Origin: Marinimicrococcus flavescens
GTDB lineage: Bacteria; Pseudomonadota; Alphaproteobacteria; Geminicoccales; Geminicoccaceae
Length of the DNA: 64,000 nucleotides
NCBI GenBank assembly: GCA_029211145.1
Contig: JARGEQ010000051.1
Coordinates: 1-64,000 of the forward strand
Reading direction: 5' to 3'
Shown: positions 27,398-36,089 of the stretch, piece after piece
Numbering within the stretch: the first letter of the stretch is position 1
How the letters are laid out: the number at the start of each line of letters is the position of its first letter
Notes under the pieces: model-generated
What the model was told of the DNA's origin: nothing
Database searches by the model: none
The model's input: the letters and a program-made list of their open reading frames with translations, nothing else
Made by a program: the position numbers and the translations under genes

Positions 27398-28060
27398 ATG
27401 AGCCCGCGCACGCTCCCCCTGGACGACCGGCTCTACGCCTATCTTCTGGAGACCTCGCTGCGCGAGCATCCGGCGCAACGGGCCTTGCGCGAGGCGACCG
27501 ACCGGCTGCCCGACGCGGGCATGCGCAGTGCGGCCGAGCAGGTGCAGCTCCTGGGCCTGCTGATCGAGCTTCTGGGTGCGCGGCGGATCCTCGAGGTCGG
27601 CTGCTTCACCGGCTATGGCGCGCTCTCCATGGCGCTGGCGGCCGGCGACGGCGGCCGGGTCGTGACCCTCGACGTCAACGAGGACTGGGCGGCCATTGGC
27701 CGACGCTACTGGCGCCAGGCCGGAGTCGAGGAGCGCATCGAGCTGCGCCTCGGCGAGGCGCTGGCCAGCCTCGACGGACTCCTGGCCGAGGGCGCGGCGG
27801 AAAGCTTCGACTTGGCCTATGTCGATGCCGACAAGAAGGGCTACGACGCCTATTACGAGCGCGTCCTGCGGCTGCTGCGGCCGGGCGGGTTGGTGGCGCT
27901 CGACAATGTCCTGTGGCACGGCGAGGTCGCCGATCCGGCCAGTGACGGCCGGCAGGTGCGGACGCTGCGCGCGCTCAATGCTAAGATCCGCGAGGACGAG
28001 CGGGTGAGCATGAGCCTCGTGCCCATCGGCGACGGGCTTATGCTGGCCCGCAAGCGCTAG
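27398..28060 (+). CDS. SAM-dependent O-methyltransferase (class I, caffeoyl-CoA type)
   Basis: A 220-residue methyltransferase of the COG4122 family. SAM-binding motif I is ILEVGCFTGYGALSMA; the acidic end of strand 2 is VVTLDVNEDW; the metal-ligand region is DLAYVDADKKGYDAYYE, followed by VALDNVLWHGEV. These divalent-cation-dependent enzymes methylate catechol-like hydroxyls; the bacterial substrate is usually unknown. Starts 3 bases after bcp. A strong hairpin at 28077-28101 closes the transcript. Confidence 0.93.
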   Translation: MSPRTLPLDDRLYAYLLETSLREHPAQRALREATDRLPDAGMRSAAEQVQLLGLLIELLGARRILEVGCFTGYGALSMALAAGDGGRVVTLDVNEDWAAIGRRYWRQAGVEERIELRLGEALASLDGLLAEGAAESFDLAYVDADKKGYDAYYERVLRLLRPGGLVALDNVLWHGEVADPASDGRQVRTLRALNAKIREDERVSMSLVPIGDGLMLARKR

Positions 28061-28076
28061 GCGGCACGCAGGAAGC

Positions 28077-28101
28077 GGGGGCGGCCGCGGGAGCCGCCCC
28101 C
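28077..28101. terminator. Hairpin between convergent genes
   Basis: A perfect 9-bp stem GGGGGCGGC / GCCGCCCCC with a 7-base loop, lying between the stops of the plus-strand methyltransferase and the minus-strand DsbA-family gene. It probably serves both directions; the flanking T-tracts are poor. Confidence 0.6.
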
Positions 28102-28108
28102 TGCTCCT

Positions 28109-28840
28109 CTACTTCGCGCGCTGGGCCTCGACGAGCTGGGCCAGGCGCGCTACCGGCACCGCGCCGGGGATCAGCGTCTCGCCGATGATGAAGCTCGGCG
28201 TGCCGTTGATCCCGAGCTCGCTGGCCAGCGCCAGATTCTCCTCGATCTTCCGGCTGATCTCCTCGCTGCCCATGTCCTTCTTCAGCCGGGCAACGTCGAG
28301 GCCGATCTCCTTTGCGATCTTCTCGATGCCGGCCTCGCTGAAGTCCTTCGTGCTCATCAGGGCCTCGTGCATTGCCATGTACTTGTCCTGACGGGCGGCG
28401 GCGAGTGCCGCCCGCGACGCCAGCCGCGACTCCTCGCCCAGGATAGGGATCTCCTTGAAGACCACCCGCAGGCCGCGGTCCTCGTCTAGAAGCTCGACCA
28501 GCTCGGGAACCATGTTGCGGCAATAGGGGCACCGATAGTCGAAGAACTCGACCACGGTGACGTCGCCGCCTTCATTGACCACCGGATCGCTCGGATCCTC
28601 GAAGAGCTCGCCGGCGCGGGCCGCCAGCGCGTCCTTTTGGGCCTCGGCCTCGGCGATCTGCCGGCGCTGCTGGAGTGCTTCCAGCGCCTCGACCAGGATC
28701 TCGGGCTCGCGCAGCAGATAGTCGCGCACGATCCGCTCGACCTCCTCGCGCGGCAGCGACGCCTGCTCGGCCTGCAGCGGTGCTGCAAGGCTCGTCAGAC
28801 CCAGAACGATTCCACCAACCGCCGCGAGGCTCGCGCGCAT
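28109..28840 (-). CDS. DsbA family periplasmic thiol:disulfide interchange protein
   Basis: A 243-residue secreted thioredoxin-fold protein. A signal peptide covers about residues 1-24 (Ala/Leu/Gly core, ending APLQAEQ). A helical stretch with a heptad-like pattern follows (about 28-75), then the DsbA domain with the CPYC active site at 104-107 (VVEFFDYRCPYCRNM) and the cis-proline loop NGTPSF. CPYC with the extra helical N-terminus is typical of the ScsC/Com1-like branch. Start chosen at 28840, where a strong GGAG site sits 7 bases upstream, rather than at earlier ATGs. Confidence 0.93.
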   Translation of the reverse strand: MRASLAAVGGIVLGLTSLAAPLQAEQASLPREEVERIVRDYLLREPEILVEALEALQQRRQIAEAEAQKDALAARAGELFEDPSDPVVNEGGDVTVVEFFDYRCPYCRNMVPELVELLDEDRGLRVVFKEIPILGEESRLASRAALAAARQDKYMAMHEALMSTKDFSEAGIEKIAKEIGLDVARLKKDMGSEEISRKIEENLALASELGINGTPSFIIGETLIPGAVPVARLAQLVEAQRAK

Positions 28841-28987
28841 CCGGTCTCTCCTCTCTGTCATCATGTTCATCTGCTCGTCCCCGCGGGATCGCACCTTCAT
28901 GCCGGCCCCGCCATGGAAATCAGCGGGAACGGTCGTGCGGCGCCATCCAGCTTCAAGCGGCCTGCGATGTCGAAGCCGCACGAGGCC

Positions 28988-30343
28988 TCAGCGGCGGCGT
29001 CGCCGGTCCTCGTCCTCCATCTCCTCGACCTCGCGCTCGAGATCCTGAAGCCGCAGCCACGCCGGATCGCCGGCCTGCACATGCTGCTTCGCGCGGCCCA
29101 GATGAAACTTCGCGTCGCGCTTCTTGTCGAGCAGCACAGCCTGCTCCACCAGCGCCAGAGAAGCCGGCCCCTCCTCGCCCAGCCTGCCGAGGGCGATGCC
29201 CAGAAACCGCCAGGCCTGGGCGTTGCGCGGCTCGAGCCGGGTCACCTCGCGCAGCGCCGCGGCGGCCTCGCGCGTGGCCGGCTCCTGGCCGAGCTCCAAC
29301 AGGGCGCGGGCGAGGCCCAGCCGGATCAGCGCCGCATCCGGCTTCAGGCGCAGCGCCTCGCGGTAGGGTGCCACGGCATCCGCCACCCGGCCGTTCTCGA
29401 ACAGGATCTGCCCCTCGAGCTCGTGAAAATAGGGATCCTTCGGCGCCTCGGCCTCCAGCCCGCGGACCAGCGCCAGCGCCTCGTCCAGGTTTGCCAGGCG
29501 GTGATGGGCGATGGCCCGGGCATAGCGGTCGGTCACCGTGTGGCCTTGGTACTTGGCCAGCATCGCCCGGGGCTCGCCCAGGAAGGCGTCGAGCTTGGCG
29601 CGCGAGCGGGCGTGCGCCTCGTGCAGCCCGGGGGTCAGCGTCCGCCCGGCCAGGGGCGATTTCGCCTCTTGCTGGCGCAGGAAATCGATCCGGTCTGCGG
29701 TCAGCGGATGGGTGCGCAGATAGACGTCGCCGCCGGTGGTGATCCGCAGGTTCTGGCGGTCGAGGGTCTGAAAGAAGGCTCGCATCCCTTCGGGAGGGAG
29801 CCCGACATCGGCAAGAAAGCCGACACCCGCCTGGTCCGCCTGCTGCTCCTGCGAGCGCGAGAACGAAAGAACGCCGCGCTGTGCCACGGTGAGGCCGCCG
29901 GCCATGATGGCGGTGCCTAGCTGCGGCGCGCCGGCCACCGCCGCCGCCATGCCGAGGATCATGCCGATCGCCGACTGCGCCGAGGCCCGGTCCATGGCCT
30001 GCATCAGGCGGGTCAGATGGCCGCCAGCGATGTGCCCGGTCTCGTGGGCGATGACGCCGGCCAGCTCCTCCGGGGTCTCGGTCCGCACCAGAAGCCCGGT
30101 ATTGAGGAACATGTTCTGGCCACCCGCCACGAAGGCGTTGAGCACCGGATCGCTCAGGACATACATGTCGATGGCAGTGGGCTCGAGGCGGGCGGCGCGG
30201 AAGATCGGGTCGGCGATGGCGCGGATCATCGCCTCGATCTCGGTGTCGCGGATCACCGATGCCGCGCGCGCGGCGCCCACCTGCGCGATGACGAGAAGCA
30301 GCGCGAGCAGCAGCCGCGCCACCGGAACGGCAAGTTTCCTCAT
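28988..30343 (-). CDS. Periplasmic M48 metalloprotease with TPR repeats (BepA-like)
   Basis: A 451-residue secreted protease. A signal peptide (about 1-27) precedes the M48 domain with zinc motif HETGH at 100-104 and the third ligand in the SRSQEQQADQAG segment. The C-terminal third is a TPR array (for example DPYFHELEGQILFENGRVADAV). This layout equals BepA/YfgC, which degrades misassembled LptD and BAM substrates at the outer membrane. The C-terminus is an Arg/Glu tail (EDEDRRRRR). Divergent from the aminotransferase gene with 79 bases between starts; the DsbA-family gene follows after 147 bases on the same strand. Confidence 0.92.
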   Translation of the reverse strand: MRKLAVPVARLLLALLLVIAQVGAARAASVIRDTEIEAMIRAIADPIFRAARLEPTAIDMYVLSDPVLNAFVAGGQNMFLNTGLLVRTETPEELAGVIAHETGHIAGGHLTRLMQAMDRASAQSAIGMILGMAAAVAGAPQLGTAIMAGGLTVAQRGVLSFSRSQEQQADQAGVGFLADVGLPPEGMRAFFQTLDRQNLRITTGGDVYLRTHPLTADRIDFLRQQEAKSPLAGRTLTPGLHEAHARSRAKLDAFLGEPRAMLAKYQGHTVTDRYARAIAHHRLANLDEALALVRGLEAEAPKDPYFHELEGQILFENGRVADAVAPYREALRLKPDAALIRLGLARALLELGQEPATREAAAALREVTRLEPRNAQAWRFLGIALGRLGEEGPASLALVEQAVLLDKKRDAKFHLGRAKQHVQAGDPAWLRLQDLEREVEEMEDEDRRRRR

Positions 30344-30422
30344 GCCCTCGACCGGTTGCCTGTGACCCGGGCGCAGCCTACCAAAGCTGCAGCCGGACCA
30401 CAGCAGGAGAAACGGCACCGCC

Positions 30423-31622
30423 ATGCAGGAAACGTCGCACCCCGGCCCTTCCCGGCCCAGCCCGTCCAGGCGGAGCGGGATCGCCCCCTTCATCGTCATG
30501 GAGGTGCTGGCCGCCGCCAACGCCCGCGCCGCGGCGGGCGCCGACGTCCTGCATCTGGAGGTGGGCGAGCCCGGCGGGGGTGCGCCCGAGCAGGCGCTCG
30601 CGGCCGCCCGCGCGGCGCTCGGAGCCGGGCCGCTGGGCTATACCGAGGCCCTGGGCATCCCGCCCTTGCGAGCGCGCATCGCCCGCCACTACCGGGAAGC
30701 CTATGACCTGGCCGTGCCCGAGGAGCGGATCGTCGCCACGGCGGGTGCTTCGGGCGCCTTCGTGCTGGCGTTCCTCGCGGCCTTCGACGCGGGCCAGCGG
30801 GTGGCCCTGGCCGAGCCCTGCTATCCCGCCTACCGCAACATCCTCCAGGCCCTCGATATCGAGGTGGTGCCGCTGCCGGCCGAGGCCGACAGCCGCTTCC
30901 AGCCGACGGTCGAGCTTCTGGAGCGGGTCGAGGGGCCGATCCACGGCCTCATCGTGGCGAGCCCGGCCAATCCCACCGGCTCGATGCTCGACGCCGCCTC
31001 GCTGGAACGCCTCGCCTCCTGGTGCCGGGCGCGGGGCGTGCGGCTGATAGCCGACGAGATCTATCACGGCATCACCTACGAGCAGCCGGCGCAGAGCGTC
31101 CTTGCCACCATGCCCGAGGCGGTGGTGGTCAACAGCTTCTCGAAATATTTCTGCATGACCGGCTGGCGGTTGGGCTGGATGGTGGTGCCCGAGGATCTCG
31201 TGGCGCCGGTGACCCGGCTCGCCCAGAACCTCTTCATCTCGCCTTCCACCGTGGCGCAGCACGCGGCCCTGGGGGCCTTCGAGGCACGCGAGGAGCTGGA
31301 GGGGCGGATCGCCCGCTACCGCCGCAACCGCGACGTCCTGCTGGCAGCATTGCACCGCGCCGGGATCGAGCGGATCGCCCCGCCCGACGGGGCCTTCTAT
31401 CTCTATGCGGATATTGCCGAGCTGGGGATGGACTCCCGCGAGCTCTGCCGGCTCCTGCTCGAGGAGACCGGCGTGGCGGTGACGCCGGGGCTCGATTTCG
31501 ACGCGTCCCGCGGCCACCGCTTCATCCGCCTGAGCTTCGCCGGCGAGGAACAGGCGGTGGCGACTGCCGCCGACCGCCTGGCCTCGTGGCTGACCGCGAG
31601 GCGGCCGGGCGCCCGGGCCTAG
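30423..31622 (+). CDS. PLP-dependent aminotransferase, class I/II
   Basis: A 399-residue fold-type I aminotransferase. The cofactor lysine is K241 in NSFSKYFCMTGWRLGW; other marks are SPANPTGS, IADEIYHGITYE and the C-terminal arginine in HRFIRLSFA. It resembles the aspartate/alanine/aromatic group, but the donor and acceptor cannot be assigned from sequence alone. The start is the ATG at 30423 within a Pro/Ser-rich, probably disordered, first 20 residues. It converges on rne with 19 bases between stops. Confidence 0.9.
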   Translation: MQETSHPGPSRPSPSRRSGIAPFIVMEVLAAANARAAAGADVLHLEVGEPGGGAPEQALAAARAALGAGPLGYTEALGIPPLRARIARHYREAYDLAVPEERIVATAGASGAFVLAFLAAFDAGQRVALAEPCYPAYRNILQALDIEVVPLPAEADSRFQPTVELLERVEGPIHGLIVASPANPTGSMLDAASLERLASWCRARGVRLIADEIYHGITYEQPAQSVLATMPEAVVVNSFSKYFCMTGWRLGWMVVPEDLVAPVTRLAQNLFISPSTVAQHAALGAFEAREELEGRIARYRRNRDVLLAALHRAGIERIAPPDGAFYLYADIAELGMDSRELCRLLLEETGVAVTPGLDFDASRGHRFIRLSFAGEEQAVATAADRLASWLTARRPGARA

Positions 31623-31641
31623 ACCCGGACGCCCGCGCGGC

Positions 31642-34377
31642 TCAGCGGACCCAGCGGGCCCACCAGCCCTGCTTGACCGTCTTGCGCCCGTCGCCGCCAT
31701 CGGCCTCGGCCATGGCCGGCTCGCGCGCCTCGACCTGCTCGCTCGGCACGGGTCGGGGCGAGCTCGGCGCCGGCTCCGGCTGCCGGACGGCCTCGACCGC
31801 CTCCTCGGGCGCCGGCTTCGCCTTGGCCCGGGTGCGCGGCTTGGCCGTGGTGGCGCGCGGCTTGGCGCTGGCAGCGGCCGTCTTGCGCGCCGGCGCCTTG
31901 CGAGCCTTTGCCGGGGCCTTGGCGGCAGGGGCCTTGGCCTCGGCGGGCTTGGCCTCGACAGGCTCGGGCTCGACCGGCTGCGGCTGCGGCTGCGGCTGCG
32001 GCTGCGGCTGGGCTTCTACTGCCTCGGCCTGGGCGATGGCGGCCTCGTCGGCCGGCTCGACCTTGCGGCGCACGCGGCGGCGACGCGGCTTCTCGGCCGG
32101 CGCCTCCTCCTCGGCGGCCGCCACCGGGGTGGCAGGCTCGGCAGCAGGCTGCTCGGGAGCTGCCGTCTCGGGCGCCGCCTTGCGCGGGGCGCGCCGACGC
32201 CGGGCCGGAGCCTTGGCCGGAGCCGTCTCGGCTGCGGGAACCTCGGCCACCTGGGTGACGGGCTCGGGCTCGAAGGCCGGGACGGGTGCCTCGACGACCG
32301 GCTCGGCTGCCACGCTCACGACCGGCATGGGTGCGGCGGGCTCGCTGGCGGCTGCGGGTGCCAGCTCGGCCGGCTCGGCGGCCGCCTCCTCCTCGTCGTG
32401 GTCGTCGTCATGCTCATGGCCGTCACCGGCCTCGGCATGCTGCTCGCCGGCCGCATGGTGCGCCGGATGCCCGCCGGCCTCGCCGCCACGCCTGCGCCGC
32501 CGCCGACGACGCCGACGGCGCCGCGAGCCTTCGTCCTCGCCGGCACTCTCCTCGGCTGCCGCCTCGGCACGGGGCTCGGCCCTCTCGGCGGCCGGCTGCG
32601 CCGTCGCCGCCTCGACGGGCTCGCGCGCAGGGGCCGGAGCCTCGGGCTGCGCCTGAGGCGGCGCCTGCACCTGCACCTGGGCCTGGGGCTGCGTTTGGGG
32701 CTGTGCCTCCTCGCCGCGGTCCTCGCGCTTCTCGATGATCTCCAGCTCGACGTTGGGCTGGATCATCTCCTCCTCGAGCGAGACCTGCACGCGCATGTCG
32801 TAGCGCTGCTCGAGATGGACCAGCAGGTCGCGCTTGTTGTTGAGGATGTAGAGGCCGACATCCGGCGGCAGGGCCACCCGCAGCGTCCGCGCCTCGCGGC
32901 GGATGCCGATGTCCTGGATCGAGCGCAGCGCCTGCAGCGCGCAGCTCTCGGTCGAGCGCACCACGCCCATGCCCTGGCAGTGCGGGCAGATCTGGGTGCT
33001 CAGCTCCTGCAGGCTCGGCCGCAGCCGCTGGCGCGACAGCTCGAGCAGGCCGAACGTGCTGATCTTGCCGACCTGCAGGCGGGCCCGGTCGGCCTTGAGC
33101 GCGTCCTTGAAGCGCTTCTCGACCTGGCGCTGGTGGCGGTTCTCGGCCATGTCGATGAAGTCGATGACGATCAGGCCGGCCAGGTCGCGCAGGCGCAGCT
33201 GGCGGGCCACCTCGTCGGCGGCCTCGAGGTTCGTCTTGACCGCGGTCTCGTCGATGTGCCGCTCACGGGTCGAGCGCCCGGAGTTGACGTCGATCGCGAT
33301 CAGCGCCTCGGTGGCATGGATGACGATCGAGCCGCCCGAGGGGAGCTGGACCATCGGGCTGTACATCTTGTCGAGCTGTTCCTCGACCTGGTAGCGCGCG
33401 AACAGCGGCACCTCGTCGGTGTACTGCCTGATGTGGCGCACCCGGCTGGGCATCAGCATCTGCATCAGGCGCCGGGCCTCGCGATAGGCGTTCTCGCCCT
33501 CGACCAGGACCTCCTCGATGTCGCGCGAGTAGACGTCGCGCAGCGCCCGCTTGATGAGATCGCCTTCCTCGTAGATCAGCGCCGGGGCAACGCTGCCCAG
33601 CGTGGTCTCGCGGATCTCGCTCCACAGCCGGATGAGATAGTCGTAGTCGCGCTTGACCTCGGTCTTGCTGCGCTCCGCGCCGGCGGTGCGGATGATGAGG
33701 CCCATGCCCGTCGGGACCTCGAGCTCCTGGGCGATCGACTTGAGCCGCCGGCGGTCGGTGACGTTGGCGATCTTGCGGCTGATGCCGCCGCCGCGCGGCG
33801 TGTTGGGCATCAAGACGCAGTAGCGGCCGGCCAGCGACAGATACGTGGTGAGCGCCGCCCCCTTGTTGCCGCGTTCCTCCTTGACGACCTGCACCAGCAG
33901 GATCTGCCGCCGCTTGATGACCTCCTGGATCTTGTAGCCGCGCAGCAGGCGCGCCCGCCGGCGGGCGAACTCGTCGACGACGTCGGCGGTCTCCTCGTCG
34001 GCATCCTCGGTGACCGAGGAGACGTCGTCCTCGCCGTCGCCCTTGGCGGCGTGCTCGGGCTCGGCCTCGGCGGCGGCCGCCTTGCTGGCGGCCTCGCGCT
34101 CGAGCTCGTCGAGCATGGCGCGGTCGGCAGCGGGGATCTGGTAGTAGTCGGGGTGGATCTCGGTGAACGGCAGGAAGCCGTGCCGGTTGCCGCCGTAATC
34201 GACGAACGCCGCCTGGAGCGAGGGCTCCACGCGGGTCACCTTGGCCAAGTAGATGTTGCCCTTGAGCTGCCGCTTGGACGCGCTCTCGAAATCGAAATCA
34301 ACAAGCTGGCGGTCGTGCAGCGAAACCACCCGGGTCTCCTCCGGGTGGGCTGCATCGATCAGCATACGCTTCGTCAT
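31642..34377 (-). CDS. rne: Ribonuclease E
   Basis: A 911-residue endonuclease, the core of the RNA degradosome and a processor of rRNA and tRNA precursors. The N-terminal half holds the S1 RNA-binding domain (NIYLAKVTRVEPSLQAAFVDYGG), the catalytic aspartates in ALIAIDVNSGRS and LIVIDFIDM, and the Zn-link cysteines (CPHCQGMG, about residue 464). The S1 domain carries an acidic insertion, as in other alphaproteobacteria. The C-terminal half is low complexity: a run of 12 arginines, a His/Asp/Glu patch (GHEHDDDHDEEE), Ala/Pro segments and a (QP)n stretch encoded by a hexanucleotide repeat. The long (about 320-base) leader suggests autoregulation. Confidence 0.96.
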   Translation of the reverse strand: MTKRMLIDAAHPEETRVVSLHDRQLVDFDFESASKRQLKGNIYLAKVTRVEPSLQAAFVDYGGNRHGFLPFTEIHPDYYQIPAADRAMLDELEREAASKAAAAEAEPEHAAKGDGEDDVSSVTEDADEETADVVDEFARRRARLLRGYKIQEVIKRRQILLVQVVKEERGNKGAALTTYLSLAGRYCVLMPNTPRGGGISRKIANVTDRRRLKSIAQELEVPTGMGLIIRTAGAERSKTEVKRDYDYLIRLWSEIRETTLGSVAPALIYEEGDLIKRALRDVYSRDIEEVLVEGENAYREARRLMQMLMPSRVRHIRQYTDEVPLFARYQVEEQLDKMYSPMVQLPSGGSIVIHATEALIAIDVNSGRSTRERHIDETAVKTNLEAADEVARQLRLRDLAGLIVIDFIDMAENRHQRQVEKRFKDALKADRARLQVGKISTFGLLELSRQRLRPSLQELSTQICPHCQGMGVVRSTESCALQALRSIQDIGIRREARTLRVALPPDVGLYILNNKRDLLVHLEQRYDMRVQVSLEEEMIQPNVELEIIEKREDRGEEAQPQTQPQAQVQVQAPPQAQPEAPAPAREPVEAATAQPAAERAEPRAEAAAEESAGEDEGSRRRRRRRRRRRRGGEAGGHPAHHAAGEQHAEAGDGHEHDDDHDEEEAAAEPAELAPAAASEPAAPMPVVSVAAEPVVEAPVPAFEPEPVTQVAEVPAAETAPAKAPARRRRAPRKAAPETAAPEQPAAEPATPVAAAEEEAPAEKPRRRRVRRKVEPADEAAIAQAEAVEAQPQPQPQPQPQPVEPEPVEAKPAEAKAPAAKAPAKARKAPARKTAAASAKPRATTAKPRTRAKAKPAPEEAVEAVRQPEPAPSSPRPVPSEQVEAREPAMAEADGGDGRKTVKQGWWARWVR
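31975..32010 (+). repeat. Hexanucleotide tandem repeat (CGGCTG)x6 within rne
   Basis: Six perfect copies of CGGCTG in a row, encoding the (QP)n linker of RNase E on the minus strand. The unit is a multiple of three, so copy-number changes keep the frame and would only lengthen or shorten the disordered tail. Confidence 0.9.
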
Positions 34378-34771
34378 ACGGATGTTTCTCCGGGCACCCG
34401 GGCCGCCTGTCCATCATCGGGGACGGCAGCGCCAGGCGCTGGTTGGCTGGATGCCACGCCTTCGACCGAGAGGGGTGCGCGTAGGGTCGCGCCACCAGGC
34501 CCGGGAAGCCGGCATGGCTGCAAGTGACGTCGGGGTTCCGCCCGTGGGATCCATGGCGCATCATGCCGATGCGGCAGGGCGCCGACAGTCGCCGCGCGAG
34601 AGGAACCTGATGCTCGATGCCCGTCGCGGACGACACACGCCGGTGAGCGGAACAAGCCGCTCGACCCCGCGTTTTTTCTTGCCGTGCTCGAACCATCGGG
34701 GTTGAACTATAATTGCTGTTGACACTCGCCACAATCCGCAACTCGCAACCTTTTTCCCGCCCGGTGACCCG
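34378..34771. promoter_or_regulatory. Divergent rne / amiC control region and rne leader
   Basis: No gene supported in these 394 bases. The AT-rich core at about 34670-34750 holds overlapping divergent promoter elements, including a perfect plus-strand TATAAT (34708-34713) and the minus-strand rne promoter (34734 to 34706). From there to the rne ATG is a leader of about 320 bases, in line with the long autoregulatory leaders known for RNase E genes. I could not resolve its fold by eye. Confidence 0.5.
34706..34734 (-). promoter_or_regulatory. Probable rne promoter
   Basis: On the minus strand TTGTGG (34734 to 34729), 17 bases, TATAGT (34711 to 34706). The -10 matches five of six consensus bases. 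It overlaps a perfect TATAAT on the other strand, which may serve amiC although I find no good -35 for it. Confidence 0.5.
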
Positions 34772-36043
34772 TTGACCACGAAGCGCCGCTTCCTTCCCCA
34801 CGTCCTGCCGCCCGTGCGCGGCGCTTTCCGGCTGGCCGGGCTGCTCGCCCTGCTGCTGATCCTCCATGCCGCCTCGGGGGTGCGGCCCGTGGTCGCGCAG
34901 GCGTCGGGCGAGGCGCCGGCGGTGGGCGCCGTCCGCTTCGGCCTGCACGAGGGGCGCACCCGGCTGGTCGTGGAGGTCGAGCGTGGCATCGCCTTCACCG
35001 CCACGGCGCTCGACCAGCCGCCGCGGCTGGTCATCGACCTGCCCGAGCTGCGCTGGCAGGTGGCCAGCGACGGGCAGCCGCGCGGCCTGGTGACCGGCTA
35101 CCGCTATGGCAGCATCGAGCAGGGCCGCTCGCGGCTGGTGGCCGACCTCAGCCGTCCGTTCCGCATCACCGACCAGTTCGTGCTGCCGCCCCGCGACGGC
35201 TCGCGGATGTTCCGGCTGGTGGTCGACCTCGCCGCCGCCGAGCCGGCACGGCCGGCAGCCACTGCCAGTTCGGGCGAGCCGCGCCCGCCGCGGGCGCGCC
35301 CCAGCATGGCAACCTTGCCGGCGCCGCGCCCCGATTCGCCGCCAATCACGGCGCCGGTGCCCAGACGCCCGGTGATCGTGCTCGACGCCGGGCATGGCGG
35401 GATCGATCCCGGCACCATCGGCGTCACCGGCGTGCACGAGAAGGAGATCACGCTGCGGATGGCGCGCGAGCTCGCCGACACGCTGCGCGCGACCGGGCGC
35501 TACGACGTGGTCCTGACCCGCGACGGCGACATCTATATTCCCCTGCGCGAGCGCATCGCCCTGGCCCGCGAGGCCGGCGGCACGCTGTTCATCTCGCTGC
35601 ACGCCGACAGCATCGCCGACCGGAGCTTCCAGGGCGCCTCGGTCTACACGCTCTCCGACAAGGCCTCGGATTCCGAGGCGGAACGCCTGGCCCGCAAGGA
35701 GAACAAGGTCGACATCATCGCCGGCACCGACCTCTCCGTGCACGACCCGATCGTCACCAGCATCCTGATCGACCTGGCGCAGCGTGACACCAACAACAAG
35801 TCGATCACCTTCGCCGACACGCTGGTCGACGATCTGGGCGCGGTGACGCGGCTGCTGCGCAACACGCGGCGTTTTGCGGGCTTTGCCGTGCTGAAGTCGC
35901 CGGATATCCCCTCGGTCCTGCTCGAGCTGGGCTATCTCTCCAATCCCGATGACGCCCGCCTGCTCGAGAGCCCGACCTACCGCTCGAAGCTGGCGCGTGC
36001 CATTACCGCGGCCATTGACCGCTACTTCACCGCGCTCAGATAA
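34772..36043 (+). CDS. amiC: N-acetylmuramoyl-L-alanine amidase (AmiC type)
   Basis: A 423-residue periplasmic enzyme that cuts the amide between MurNAc and the peptide stem during cell separation. A signal peptide occupies about residues 1-45, an AMIN domain (about 50-155) targets the septum, a Pro/Arg linker follows, and the Amidase_3 catalytic domain fills about 205-420. Zinc ligands lie in VLDAGHGGIDPGTIG, the EKEITLRMARELA helix and FISLHADSI; the catalytic glutamate is in LLELGYLSN. The start is a TTG at 34772; a GTG at 34814 would also leave a complete signal peptide. It is followed after 46 bases by mrcA. Confidence 0.93.
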   Translation: MTTKRRFLPHVLPPVRGAFRLAGLLALLLILHAASGVRPVVAQASGEAPAVGAVRFGLHEGRTRLVVEVERGIAFTATALDQPPRLVIDLPELRWQVASDGQPRGLVTGYRYGSIEQGRSRLVADLSRPFRITDQFVLPPRDGSRMFRLVVDLAAAEPARPAATASSGEPRPPRARPSMATLPAPRPDSPPITAPVPRRPVIVLDAGHGGIDPGTIGVTGVHEKEITLRMARELADTLRATGRYDVVLTRDGDIYIPLRERIALAREAGGTLFISLHADSIADRSFQGASVYTLSDKASDSEAERLARKENKVDIIAGTDLSVHDPIVTSILIDLAQRDTNNKSITFADTLVDDLGAVTRLLRNTRRFAGFAVLKSPDIPSVLLELGYLSNPDDARLLESPTYRSKLARAITAAIDRYFTALR

Positions 36044-36089
36044 GCACGAGCGTCAACGAACGATCCCGCAGCACGGGTGGAGTCTCTAC

